A stretch of DNA of 64,000 nucleotides, from contig CM070909.1 of assembly GCA_036417435.1 (NCBI GenBank), forward strand, positions 9,332,597-9,396,596. Direction: 5' to 3'. Below, in pieces: positions 39,545 to 57,685 of the stretch. The translations under genes and the position numbers were made by a program. Origin of the DNA: Inia geoffrensis. Lineage: Eukaryota > Chordata > Mammalia > Artiodactyla > Iniidae. Each line of letters starts with the position of its first letter. Positions within the stretch are counted from its first letter, which is position 1. The notes under the pieces were generated by a model, which was not told the origin of the DNA, ran no database searches, and saw only the letters and a list, made by a program, of their open reading frames with translations.

Positions 39545-40400
39545 TCCCTCTACCTGCCTGGAGACTTGGAACCCCTCGCCCGTCCTCCTGGAACCTCTTC
39601 TTTCCGATCCTGCTCGAAATTTCACCCCAGACAACACCCCGGCTGACCTGCTGCGCTGCTCCTTGACTGATCCAGCCCCTGCTGTCTCCGCTCTCGCCCA
39701 CTCTGGGTTCCACACTCTCCACTCCTTCCTTTCTCTTCTCCCTCCTCAAAAACTGGCCATGGACTGAGGATGTAAGGGCATCCACGGAAGACCGATCAGG
39801 GTCTGTGCTGGAGCGTCAGGGCTGGTTGTTGCAGTGTGTAGAGGGGCCATGTGTCACGTGTGCTTTGCGCTGGGTCTGTTCATTTCCAGGTTGCATATGA
39901 GGCAGGAACTGCGCAGTGCTGAGTGGAGGGGAGTGCTGGCTGCGTGCTCAGGCCTGGCCTAAGGCACTGATGTATTATTTATTCATTTATTTATTTTTCA
40001 TTCATCCTGTTAATGATTCACTTCCTCATAACTCCAGGGCCAGAAACTGGCCTGACTGGACGGGACCATGTGTCTGTATTTCATGTGACTGTACATTCTG
40101 AGATGGCCTGGGGTGGGGGTCTTGCTGGAACGGGAAGGGTCACAGAAAGGGGCCTCGATGAGGGTTCCTGTGTGCGTGCCAAGCCTTAACCTCAGCCTGG
40201 CTCGGTCAAGAGGTGGGGCTGTGTGCCCCGGGGCTCCTCCCCTGTCCCTCTCTCTCCCCAGCCCGTCTCCCCCTCATTCGTTCTTCCTGCAGCTGCACCT
40301 GAGCGCCGTCTCACTCCCCCGTGCCGTGTTCCACAGCTGCCAGCACCTCTGTGGCGTTGAAATGAGCACCACCATTAAAGTGTGAGTCACCGTGCATTAC
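39545..40400 (+). other. ENO2: ENO2 3' UTR
   Basis: From the TGA stop to about 20 bases past the ATTAAA signal at 40,373, with a GT-rich element following. It contains an AT-rich (TTAT)n-like patch at 39,971-39,998. The text after 40,400 up to about 43,000 is non-coding intergenic DNA in which no gene was recognised. Confidence 0.8.
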
Positions 40401-43039
40401 TGTGTCTGAGGAGTCTTACTCTCGTCCACACGAGGGGAGAGAAGATGGAGCTCCTGGAAGTCGGTGAAACTGGATAGCAGAGCTGGGGAGGGCACAGAAA
40501 GAGGAAGAAACCCAACAAATAGGCCAGGAGGATGGCACTGCCTACCTCACCCTGGCCAGGTAGGGAGCACATTGCCCTGCCTTGTCAGCAGCAAGCCTGG
40601 CCCCAGGACCCAGGTGAATTAGGGGTTCTTAACCTGGGGTCCCAGAATCCCTAAAAGTATCAAAAATTGCGTGTGTATACGCATTTTTGGAGAAAGGGAT
40701 CCAAAGGGTTTGCAGAGTCACCAAGGGCCTTGACCAGAGAAGGGATAAAGCTGTGGGCTGGAGCAGCTCTGGTACTGGGCCTCTCCCAGACCAAGTCCTG
40801 GCTGCTTCTGGGATCGACCAGCACTGCCTGGGCAGCACCCCCTGCAAGGTGGGGACCCGGGGAGGAAAGGAGTGTACTTGGGAAGAATGGTACCATGGAG
40901 TGAGGGAAGAATGGTACTGGGGGTACAGAAGCCTGAGGAAACAGCCTTCCAGTAAACTGGAGATTCAGGACCTGGGGTGCTCAACGGGCCCCTCTCTGGG
41001 TCAGCCTGCGAGAAGGGTGCCAGTGTGTGGCTGGGGAGACGCACTATCACCCTTCAGCTCCAGCGGAGCCCCAGCATTGAGATGAGAACCCAGGAACCAC
41101 CAGGGAGGAGGGGGGCGGGGGAGGGGGGAGGGGCCGGAGGAGGGGGGCAGGGGAGCCCCTTCCAGGGCTCGGATACCCGGGTGGAGCTGTGGCCACTAGT
41201 CAAGCCTCTGTAGGCTGTTGACTGCACTGGCTCCAGGGCGAGGGTGGGAGGAATTGCAAGGCTGCTCCCTCTGTGGGCCTCCCACTCTGTTTCTTCTCTG
41301 AGTTCTGGTCCTGGGCCCCCTCTGCTATCCTGCCCAGCTCCAGGACTGGAAGAGGATTCCCGTTCTGTATGGGCAGGACCCGTTTCTCTGCTTTTCTCCT
41401 CCTGTGTGGCTGACAACTCAGCCCTTTTCAGTCAAAGAGTTTCTCGCCCCATCCTCTGTGTCTCTTCATTACAGCGCCGGCATCTCAGCTTTCCCTTCTC
41501 TGCTGTCTCCTGGTGCCCCTTTCTGTTTCCCTTGGGGGCACACCGTACTTTTCTCTAGGGTTCATTATATCCATCTTTCTTCAGTAACTCCTGGTCGGAG
41601 CCACATTTCCTAACCTCTGCCCTTTCCTCCTTGCTAGGTCGCCTTCTCATGCCCCCCACACCCCAACCCCTCAGGTACTGGCTTGGATTGGGTTACAGCT
41701 AGCTCTGCCTGGGCCTCCCAGGCCCCTCTCTCCACTTTCCTTTTGTGCCGTTGCCTGGAGACGGGGGGGTCGTGGGGGACTGGGGCCAGAGAGGGAGCTG
41801 GGGTGAGGGATGGTGGTGGGGTGTGTGTGATGCTCCCTGAAGCTGAGTTGTGAGCTGGGCCCTCAGGTAGGGGAGGAATTGGAGGGGGTAGGCCCTGGCT
41901 TGTCTTCTCACTCTCCTCATCCCGTTTCTACCACTGCCTACGTTTTTCTTTTAGGCTCCGCTATGTCACCGTCCTAGCCCATCCCTTAGTGGTTAAAAAA
42001 GGAGGGAGAAGAGCTTGGCCTGGAAGGGAGCTGGGAAGAGCCTGGGCCAGGGCCCAGTGGGGGACTGAACTGAACAGTGCAGACAGGGAGGAAATGCAAT
42101 GGAGGGGGGACCATGGGGAGAGGAGGAGTCTTGGAACAAAGTTGGCGGGTGGGGAGAAGGAGCTGGGGTTCTCCTAGGACACAGATGAAGGGAGTGGGCA
42201 GCGGGGGTGGGGGGGGGCGTGGAGCTGTCTGGAAAGCCCTGAGGGATAAGGAAGGTGGGACTGGGGTGATAAAGTGAGTGCCAACCAGTTCAAGAGTCTG
42301 AAGAGTGGTGATTCACTCCTGGGCAAGGGAAGCCTTCCTGCTCAGGTTCCCCGGTGCCATGGAGTCCATTTAGAGCTTCTGAGTACTCCTAGAACTTGGC
42401 TGAGCCTGGCCCAGGGAAATGTGAGGCAAAATCTACTAGTTGCTACAGAGCCAAGCTCCTTCCCTCTCAGAAGGCTGGTGGGCTCCTACCCTCAGGGACC
42501 ACCCTCGGCCTCTAGCTGGTGGGCTCACACACAAACACCACCCCCAGCCCCAATCTGGAGCGCTGCTGAAGGCTCCCAATCCAGACTCCGGCTCCAGCTC
42601 TTCCTGTTTCCCAGCCTGCCTCCCTCCCATTCTCTGGCCTTCCCAATCTCAGCTGCCAAAAATCACCCAGCGTCTTGGTGTCCTTTGTCCTGAGAGATGT
42701 TGCTGCTTGGTGTGGGGCAGGGAGGGAGCCCAGGAGACTCTGGAGGGTGGGGACTGGGGGTGCTGGCCTCCTGGCTGAAGACTGGGAGTGGCTGGGAACT
42801 GTCAGGGGCAGAGGCTGCCTGGAGAGGGGTCTGCGGTGGAACTGTCTCCACATTAGAATGATCGAGATGGGGGAACCTGGGCACCAGGGGTTGTCTCCAC
42901 GTGGAGCCTAATCCCCACCCGACCCCTTCCCTGTAGCCCAAGGTACTGTGAGTGATGACTTTGTACGGATTTGAGAAGGAAAATGGAGCTGCTACCAGGC
43001 AGAGGGCCTGAGGATGGTGTCCCACTCCCATAAATGAAC

Positions 43040-44110
43040 GCTCATGCGCCCCCAGTCCTACCATTTCCTTCTGCTTTCCCTGTCCATCTCCCCTGGCTTG
43101 TCCTCCCTATCACTGAATTTCCCTCCTCCTCCGCATGGCCACCAAAGGCCTTGTCTATCTTACATTTCTTTCTCATCTTCATTACCACTCCCTTCCACCC
43201 GCACCCCATTCTATCTACCTTGTCTTGCCAAACGAAACCCTCCTCAGCTCTTTTGGAAACCACCCCCCTGCCCCCCCTGGAATCCAGCCATCCCCCCCAC
43301 CCCCACCCCATCTTCCACCTTCCTCTCCCACCCAGAACCCAGTCCCCTAGAATCTGCATCTGGTCCCACCGTCTCCATCCTTTCTTAAGGTTCCTCTTGC
43401 TTTCCCTTCTCTCTCATCTCTAGACTTGTCATTACCCCAAATTCTTATATTTGCTGTTTTTTCCCCAACACCAATCACCCCCAAACTCTTCACTCTCGTC
43501 CAGAAACCCCATCGTCCTGTGTATGTCTCCATCTTTTCAATTTCTTCCCCTCCTTATGACCCCAAACTTCCAACCCATTCTCTCTCACAAATGCCCTCCC
43601 AAACCTCTTCTGCTACATGTTTGCCAAAGACGCTGTCACCCCAAGCTTCCTTCCCCTCCCCTTGTCACACACCTCACTGCCCCCGTGGCCCCCGAGAAGC
43701 TCCATCTCTCCAACCTAACTCCATTACCCCATCTCTGCCACAAACCCACAGGCTCCCCCCCTCACCTCTACCGCACACCCCTTGGCCCCCAAACTTCTCC
43801 AGCCCCCCTCATAACTGCCCATACAACCCACGGCCCCTCCTACCTAGCCCTCTCCCGCGCCAGGCCCGCGGGCTCCCCGCATTCCGCCTGAGCGAACCCC
43901 TCCCCGCGCCCAGGCCCCCTCGGCCTCGGTCTCTGACAACTCGCCCGGCGCCTCCCCTTCTCCGGATCCCCCTCCCCCCCCTCGCCTCGCAGCTCGCCTC
44001 GCGCTCCCTCCCTCCCTAGCGGCTCCCTCCCGGCCCCTCTCTCCTCCGTTCCTCCGCGCTCCCTCCTTCTCCCTCTTCCTCCCTTCTCCCATCCCCCTCT
44101 CCCAAGCGCC
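43040..44110. other. Kilobase-long pyrimidine-rich tract upstream of ATN1
   Basis: The plus strand is mostly C and T here with few G or A for about 1 kb, grading into the CpG island. Long frames exist in it, but their make-up (S, P, L, H) only reflects base composition. It probably belongs to the ATN1 promoter region. Confidence 0.6.
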
Positions 44111-44725
44111 CTCCCTTCGCCGTCCGCTTTCCTGTGCGAGTCGCCGGACGCGCAGCCCAGCCCGCCCGCCCGCAGCCCCGCGTCGGGCCGGGGCCTGGGG
44201 CCGGTACCCGTTTCGGGGGGACCGCCGGCCTCCGGGAGGGGCCAGGAGGGGGCGAGAGAGACGACCGCCCGGGAAGGGGCGGGGGCCGCGGGCGGAGGCC
44301 GCCTAGGGGGCCGGGGATCGCGCGACTGCGGGCTGCGCGGGGCGGGCGCGGGCGGCGGGCGGCGGGTCGGAGCCGAGCGGAGCGCCAGCCGGGCCGCGGG
44401 GGCGGGCGGCGGCGCGGCGGGGGCGGGCTGCGCGGCCCGGGCGTTCCGGGTGGCCTGGGGAGGCGGCAGGCCTGGGGAGGGGCCGAGAGAGAGCGGGGAT
44501 CGGGATTTGCTCCGGAGGCGGGCGGGCGATCGGGGCCAGGTGGGGTAGAAGGGGGGGATGGGGGCCGCCCTCCGGGGGGGTCGGGGCCGCCGCCGCCGCC
44601 GTCGCGGCGGCGACTGAAGCCGGGAAGAGGAGAGGGGGGCGGGGGAGCGGCCGCCGCCGCCCCCCGGAGGCGCCGGAGCCCCGAACCCCGCTCGGAGCCA
44701 GCCAGCCGTCCCGAGCTACAACCAG
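44110..44725 (+). promoter_or_regulatory. ATN1: ATN1 CpG island promoter and noncoding exon 1
   Basis: Very GC-rich with abundant CpG and GGGGCGGG boxes. It ends in a consensus donor (ACAACCAG/gtaagat, exon end 44,725). The exon is noncoding for ATN1, whose start codon lies at 49,102. The long frames on both strands are products of GC-richness. Confidence 0.8.
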
Positions 44726-47700
44726 GTAAGATCTGCCGCGGCCCGGGCCTCGGGCCCGCCCGGGTTCTGGCCCGCGGCTCCCCACCCCCACCCCTCGTAG
44801 TTCCCCCTCCCGCCGCCGCCGCCTCCATTTGTTATTTTCCCGATCCGGTCCCCCATTGCGGGCATTGCCTGGCCTGAGGCTGGGGGCTCAGGGGGTGGGG
44901 CCGGCCCCCGAGGAGGGATGGGGGCCGGGGCACCCGGAGGATCGGGAAGGTGGGGGGAGGTGGGAGGATCTCAGGAGGAGGGCTGATGGGGCAGGAGGGT
45001 AGCCAGGACCCTGGGACCCAAAGAGGAACCCCGAGGTGGAGGGTCGGCGGAGAAAAAATGGGATGCCCGTGAGGGGGCTTCGGGGCGAAGGCAAAAAGGA
45101 ATGGAGAGATGGCAGCGAGATGGGGCATGAGGACTCCAGGAAAAGCCCCAAAGGCCCAGAACCCGGGTTTCAGAGCCCGGGGTTCGGGGTGCTAGGTGTA
45201 GAAGGGAGTTGGGAAATGGGGAAGGGGTGTGGTAGGTGGGAAGAGAGGGATTGTAGCTGATGAGGGAGGAGAACGGAACCTGGGGAAACGGGGGCTCTGA
45301 GAGGGCCACCTTTGAGAAGAAGAACCCGGCGTGTTCCCGGGTGGATGTGGGAAAGTGATGCCTTTGTGACTCAGTTTTCTTTCCCCTACCCCGGCTCACC
45401 TCTGACCTTGTTTTTCCAATCTCAGACACAGGTACTTCTTGGAGAGGGGCACACTGGGGCCCAGTAGTGTGGGTCCTCCTGCAACTGATGAGGAAGACTG
45501 GAACCCTGAAGGGAGAGTTAGGGAGCAAGGGTTTCTGGGAGGGTGGAAACAGAGGAGAGAATTGGGCAGTCTTACAGGCACTCCAAACAAGTTGTGACCC
45601 CCATCCTCAAATCCCCAGAGCACCCACTGCCCCTCTAGCTGTGGTTTCCTTAAGAGGGGGTGGATCTTCATTACTGTTTTGTGCTCAGAGATTTCCCTTT
45701 GTGCATGGACTTATTTCTGCTGGGGTAGGTACTCTTAAGCTCCCTTCCCTGAGGGTGCTGTAGGAGGACAGGAGCTGCTTTGGCAACTGTAGGGGGAGTT
45801 GCTGGCAGATGGACCCCCGGGGATGGACTGTAGAGGGGCAGGTTCTGCCATTTTGTTGCCATGGCAATGATCCAGTGGGATGTTTAATAGATGGGGGTTC
45901 AAAATCTTGACTGGGCCTCTGGCTATGCCCTTAGAACTGTTGGCTGGGTTCTGGAGGATGTTTCTGGAGCTGCTCACGGAGAGGAGGTTCCCCAAGGGGT
46001 CCACCCCCTTCCATCCAGCTGTCTTTGGGAAAAGGTAGACATATTACTTGCAGGTCATAGTTGTTTCTCTTAAGACCCTCCCTTTAGGCATGGTCGGGGG
46101 ATAGAAATGCTCCTGTTCCAAGTTATACCATCTTTCGGCAGTTCATTATTAGGGACTTTTTGTATAGTCTTTTTGCTTCTTTGCACAGGTATTCTTCCAT
46201 TTTCTTAAACTTGAGTCTTCCTTCCCAAGTATCCCTTTTTGTCTTTCCCAGACTATCCCCACAGTGACCCCCTTCCCTCAGCTAACCTTGGACCTTCTGT
46301 TTCTCTGACCTTGTAGGAATGGCTGGGCTCTCCGTGCCCGTCCCAGGTGAGGGTGGCCCCGGGGGAGAGGGCTGTGGAACAGCCTGGTGTAGTGGAAATA
46401 CTCCAGAACACGAGTCGGGAGACCTGGGTCTAGTCCTGGCTGTACCTCTAACTAACTGTGACCTTGGTCAAGTCACTTCTTATTTCTTTGAGCCTCAGCT
46501 TCGTTATCAGATGAAGGGATTATAGATAAGATGATATCTGAGGCCCCTCTGACAACTGTAGATTCTAAGGCTTAGGCCAGTGCCTTGTTATCTGCTGGTC
46601 TGGGCTGCACTGTTATCTAGGACTGGTTTGAGTCTGGCAGGTCTGGAATGATGGTGGAGGCTGGGCCAAAGATCCTGGAATTCACCGTGCAAGCCCATCC
46701 TAGAAAGCCTTGTGCCTCGAGTGTATTCCTTCAGACAGCCTCCTCAGATTTCTCCCTTAATTTCTTTTCTTGTTCTTACTTAGAGACTCTTTCCCTATTT
46801 TTCATGTTTTCACCTCCGCAGTCCGGCCTTCATCCTTTTGCTTTTGCGGTAAGGTGCTGAAGGTGAACGTGCTTAGTGTTTTGCAGACACATAGTAGGTG
46901 CTTGTAGATAGATCGGAGTTACAGTGACCAGCTACTAGGACAGGAAGGAGGGTAGCTCAGCTTGTTGGTGCTAAAACACGCTCCAGGCTCAGGAATGTAT
47001 ATATAACCCAGCCCTACCTCCTTCTCTCTCCTGCCACTCCTTCTCCCCAGGGTCACCTACCCTTTTATGACTGCCTTTCTCCTTCAGAGCTACTCATTGC
47101 TAATTTTATCAGATTTTAACTGATTAAAGAAGTTGAGGTGGGGGAGGGCCACGCGAGGCTTGCTCTGTTCTTCAGGTACGTCCCTGCCTTTCTCTGACCT
47201 ATTGGATCCCCTGACTCTCACCAACCATGAACAGGTTCTGTGATAGGAAGGAGAGATGAGCACCGTCCTTTAAGGGGCTGGCAAAGACACCCCAGTCACA
47301 GTCATCTCTCGTGCTTTTGTTAGGATTGTTTTCCCCGTTTGTTATGTTGGGTTTTGTTCTTTGGGGGGGGTTGACAGTATTTGAAAACCAATTCACGCAA
47401 CAACTCAAAAGTGTGGTAATAGTTGTAATGGAAGAGAAATGGCTGGTGTACTGGGCAGAGCATCAGCTGTAAGTTCAGAAGATGGGGGTGGGGGGTGGGG
47501 GGGTGGGCTCCGTCCCAGCTATCCCGGGACTCTAAGTGAGTAAACTGTTATTAAGTTTCCTGGAAAGGTTAGGCTCACCCCTCACTGCATGCCTCAGTAG
47601 GGTTCAGTGGAGGTGAGTGAGACGTATTTACTCTGTATTCCTTGGGAAAAATAGGCTACAGAATGTAGAAAGGCTATTTCCCTAGCCAGGCGTCCTAACT

Positions 47701-49060
47701 AACTCAGAATAGGTGGCTAAGCCCCACTCCATTTCCACCGAGGCCAGCAGCACTTCATCCGAGAAGACCTACTGAAGTGAGTGGGTTTAAAGGTCAGTAG
47801 CAAGAACAGACTAGAACATCCATATATACATGACATCTGTGGGGAATACAGAAAGGAAGAAAACAGTAAGAAGATACCATTTTTGTTCTCAAAAGATCTT
47901 ATGGTTAGTAATATGGAGAGATGTGACACTTAGCAAGAAATACGAACAACTGCAAATGAAAATTACTGGCTATGTAGATAGAGATATGTAGCTAGGCCGT
48001 GAGGAGGCATGAGTCCCCGTGTAAGCCAGGTGGGAGGATAGGCTTACAGATGTGTACATTTGTCTCGTCTGCCCACTGTTATTCACTGATCTGGTTGGTA
48101 GAGTGAGAGCCTGGACTTTTCCTCTAGCCGTAGGGAACGCAAGCACTAGAGCAGGGGTCTTATGAGACTCTCAGAATTGAAATTCTGCACTTTAGGGATA
48201 CCTAGGTTTGGTCTTGACCTTGGTCGGGCTGTGTGCCTTTGCATTGTAGAATGGGACATTGTTCTCCCACCTACTCTGATGTGAAAAAAGATTCTTTTCA
48301 TATCTCTGGGACTGATCTAGGCCTTCTGAGAATTCTCCCCAACTTCTGATGAGAGTACAGCTAAGTACTGAAGAGCAAGCATGGGCTTTGAAGTCAGGGA
48401 GATGGGGCTTGGCTCTGGTGCTGTCACTGGTTCCTCACTGTGTATTTATCACACGAAGTTGGGCAAGTCACAGTCACAGTCTTTGAGCCTCGGTTTCTTC
48501 ACCTATATAATGGGGATGATAAGAATACCTCCTTTTCAGGGTTGGTTGTCAATATTAAATGAAACTGTACACATAAGGGCTTGACGTAAAGAAGGGACCC
48601 CGTAAATTCGCTAATACTTCAGCTGCATTTCTTTATGCTCCTTTTAAAGGCTCTGTGGAATTCGTGTGCGTGCATCTATTTCCTAGGGATCGTGAAGGGT
48701 GACACGGTGTGATCTCCTGAACTGGGGGTGCATAGGCACCTCGGTGTTTCCTGCCTTCCCACGAGATGAAAGGGATGCTATTGCCAGCAGAGTTGCCCTC
48801 ACAGGTGGCTGGGACGACCCATGGGCACGCCAGCAGTGCCTCATGGCTGGGCTGCTTACTCAGCCCCCTGACAGGCACGGTAGTGTCCCCTTCAGACTAG
48901 TGTTCCCCAATTTGGAGACTCTGATGGTCTTTTTCCAACAGGCTTCACTGGAAACAGACCGTGTGAGTTCCAGGTGCCTTTACTGGAAACTTGGAGATCC
49001 TGCTTCCTAGGCCACAGCTGTGGGGAACTTAGGGTGAGGCAGATAAGTTTCTGTATTCAG
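44726..49060 (+). other. ATN1: ATN1 intron 1 with MIR fragments and a possible small 5' exon
   Basis: Mostly unique intronic DNA. MIR copies lie at about 46,385-46,560 and 48,375-48,610. A 30-base candidate noncoding exon is bounded by 'gaccttgtag' (acceptor) at 46,308-46,317 and a 'cccag/gtgagg' donor at 46,347. No coding exon was recognised. Confidence 0.5.
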
Positions 49061-49101
49061 CTGCCCAGGCGGAGGAGAATGGGGTCTCCACAGCCTGAAG
49101 A

Positions 49102-55982
<6,881 letters not shown>

Positions 55983-56510
55983 AGCCTGCGATCAAGAGAG
56001 CACCCGTGGCCCCTGCATCTGGACCCAGGAGGCCTCCCTCCCCGCCTGCCACTCAGAGCGGAGGGGTGTGCCGCTCAGTCCCAGGGCCAGGGCCTCTGGG
56101 CAGAAGGAAGGAGGAAGGGACAGATGGAAGGCCAAGGCTCCTGTGGCGTGCGGAGGTGGGGAGGGGGCGGGGGTGAGGGCGGAAAGCGCACAGCATCTTG
56201 GACCAGGTCCCTCTCCCTTGGCCCCCCCGCCTTTCTCCCTCCCCCACGCCCCACCCCCGTGGCCCCCGCCTCTCCCCCACCCCTTGGTGTGATTATTTCA
56301 TCTGTTAGATGTGGCTGTTTTGCGTAGCATCGTGTGCTGCCCCTGCCCTTCCCCAGCCCCCGTGTGCGCGCCCCCCACTGCGATGTATGCCCCTTGCCCT
56401 TCCCCCACATTAATAATTTATATATATAAATATCTATATGACGCTCTTTAAAAAACATCCCAAACAAAACCAACCAAACAAAAACATCCTCACGACTCCC
56501 CAGGAAGATG
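55983..56510 (+). other. ATN1: ATN1 3' UTR
   Basis: From TAG to roughly 56,500. No canonical AATAAA is seen; the AT-rich 'taataatttatatatataaat' text at 56,411 and the following A-rich, CAAACAAAA-type end resemble the human 3' end as remembered. The end point is approximate. From there to 57,150 I see no gene. Confidence 0.65.
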
Positions 56511-57160
56511 TCTGTGGCTGTTTCTTTGTGGGCTACTGGGCGTGGGTTGGGGGCGTGGGTCTCTGCGCGGCGACGCCTCGAGAGAAAGCTGTGGGATCAC
56601 CGGAGACTAGCCCGGAGGTGGGTGGGGCCCCTGGAGAGTTGGAGAAGTGGCCTCGAAGAGCCCGGGGTCCTGGAGCCCTGGCTCGGCCCTAACGGGGGTC
56701 CGTTATGGCAGAGTCTTGGCCTTCCTCCCAAGGCCGGCAAGTCAGGATGCTGGCGGCCTGGGACAGCTCTAGGCAACTACGCAGACTTGGGAGGCACTAC
56801 TGCCACTGGCCCCACAGTTAGGGCCCACCAGAGACTTGCATCCTTTCCGTAGGATAGTTAGAAATGGCGTTGAAGCGGAGGTGCAGGGGGCGTGGCTGCA
56901 ATAAGTTAAAGCGTTCAGAACCCAGGAGTCTTAACCAGCCTATAGTTTGAGAAGGGAGTGGGTGACAATTTCAAACGCCCAGAAGGGAAAGGAAATTAGA
57001 GGGCGTTAGCTTCCCCCCACCCCGCCCCGACACAAGGCCATTTTCGGAAAGCGCGGGAGCTGCTTTAACGCCAAGCTTTTACTGCTGCGAATCCTCGTCT
57101 ACGTTCTTTAAAACTAAAGGGGAGTGACTGGCTTCTTCCTGAGCCAATCGGCATAGAGTT

Positions 57161-57168
57161 ATTTGCAT
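57161..57168. promoter_or_regulatory. Octamer (DSE) of the U7 snRNA promoter
   Basis: ATTTGCAT, the complement of the Oct-1 octamer ATGCAAAT, about 206 bases before the U7 start, the normal place for the distal sequence element of snRNA genes. Confidence 0.8.
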
Positions 57169-57304
57169 AGGCCTGTACCAAACGTTCACAAACTCTAGAA
57201 ACGGATGATTTAAGAGAGTTCTTTTGAATACTGTTTTCCCTTCTGAAAGCTGCAGTGTGCCCTGTTGCTTGTATCGCAGTAAAGATTAGGAAAGGCCATG
57301 GGAG

Positions 57305-57325
57305 CTCACCCTCACCAGTAGTGGA
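57305..57325 (+). promoter_or_regulatory. PSE of the U7 snRNA promoter
   Basis: CTCACCCTCACCAGTAG, about 42-62 bases upstream of the U7 start, fits the proximal sequence element bound by SNAPc (TCACCNTNA-type). There is no TATA box after it, as expected for an RNA polymerase II snRNA gene. Confidence 0.75.
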
Positions 57326-57366
57326 GTTGGTGGACATGCCACCTTCTCTCCAGGGCGTGTTCCGGC

Positions 57367-57429
57367 AGTGTTACAGCTCTTTTAGAATTTGTCTAGTAGG
57401 TTTTCTGGTTTTCACCGGAAAACCCCCAC
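57367..57429 (+). ncRNA. RNU7-1: U7 small nuclear RNA
   Basis: A 63-nt match to U7 snRNA. The 5' part (CAGTGTTACAGCTCTTTTAG) holds the segment that pairs with the histone downstream element of replication-dependent histone pre-mRNAs. It is followed by the U7-specific Sm site AATTTGTCTAG (bound by Lsm10/Lsm11 in place of SmD1/D2) and a 3' hairpin GGTTTTCTGG...CCGGAAAACC. The hairpin differs from the remembered human one by a paired change (C:G to U:A) that keeps the stem. With octamer, PSE and 3' box in place, this looks like the functional gene and not one of the many U7 pseudogenes. It lies 257 bases before the C12orf57 start codon, on the same strand, as in human. Confidence 0.95.
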
Positions 57430-57435
57430 CATACC

Positions 57436-57454
57436 GTTTGTTTTTAACGACAGA
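57436..57454 (+). terminator. 3' box of the U7 gene
   Basis: GTTTGTTTTTAACGACAGA, a few bases after the RNA end, fits the snRNA 3' box (GTTTN0-3AAARNNAGA) read by the Integrator complex for 3' end formation. Confidence 0.7.
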
Positions 57455-57685
57455 ATAGTCTTAAGTGAGCTATAAGAAATTTCAGATGGTAAGTTAGCTT
57501 ACTGTTCTCACGATGAACTCGTTATTGGTTGTTAAAAATGAAGAAATGGAAGCGGTACCGTGAGGTTTCCGGCATAAGCTGATGCAATTTCCCTAACGCC
57601 CCACCCGCGGGGAGAGCCGCTCTAGGATATTGCTTGTTTCTCCTGGCTGTTTCTCGAGCGCGGTTGCACGTGTATCTTTTGTTCT

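Noticed and set aside
43426..44019. Plus-strand 197-codon frame rich in S, P, L and H
   Set aside because: Explained by the C/T-rich composition of the tract upstream of ATN1.
44016..44877. 270-codon minus and 247-codon plus frames in the ATN1 CpG island
   Set aside because: Stops are rare in such GC-rich DNA; the proteins are G/R/P-rich on one strand and P/A/R-rich on the other, with no known domain.
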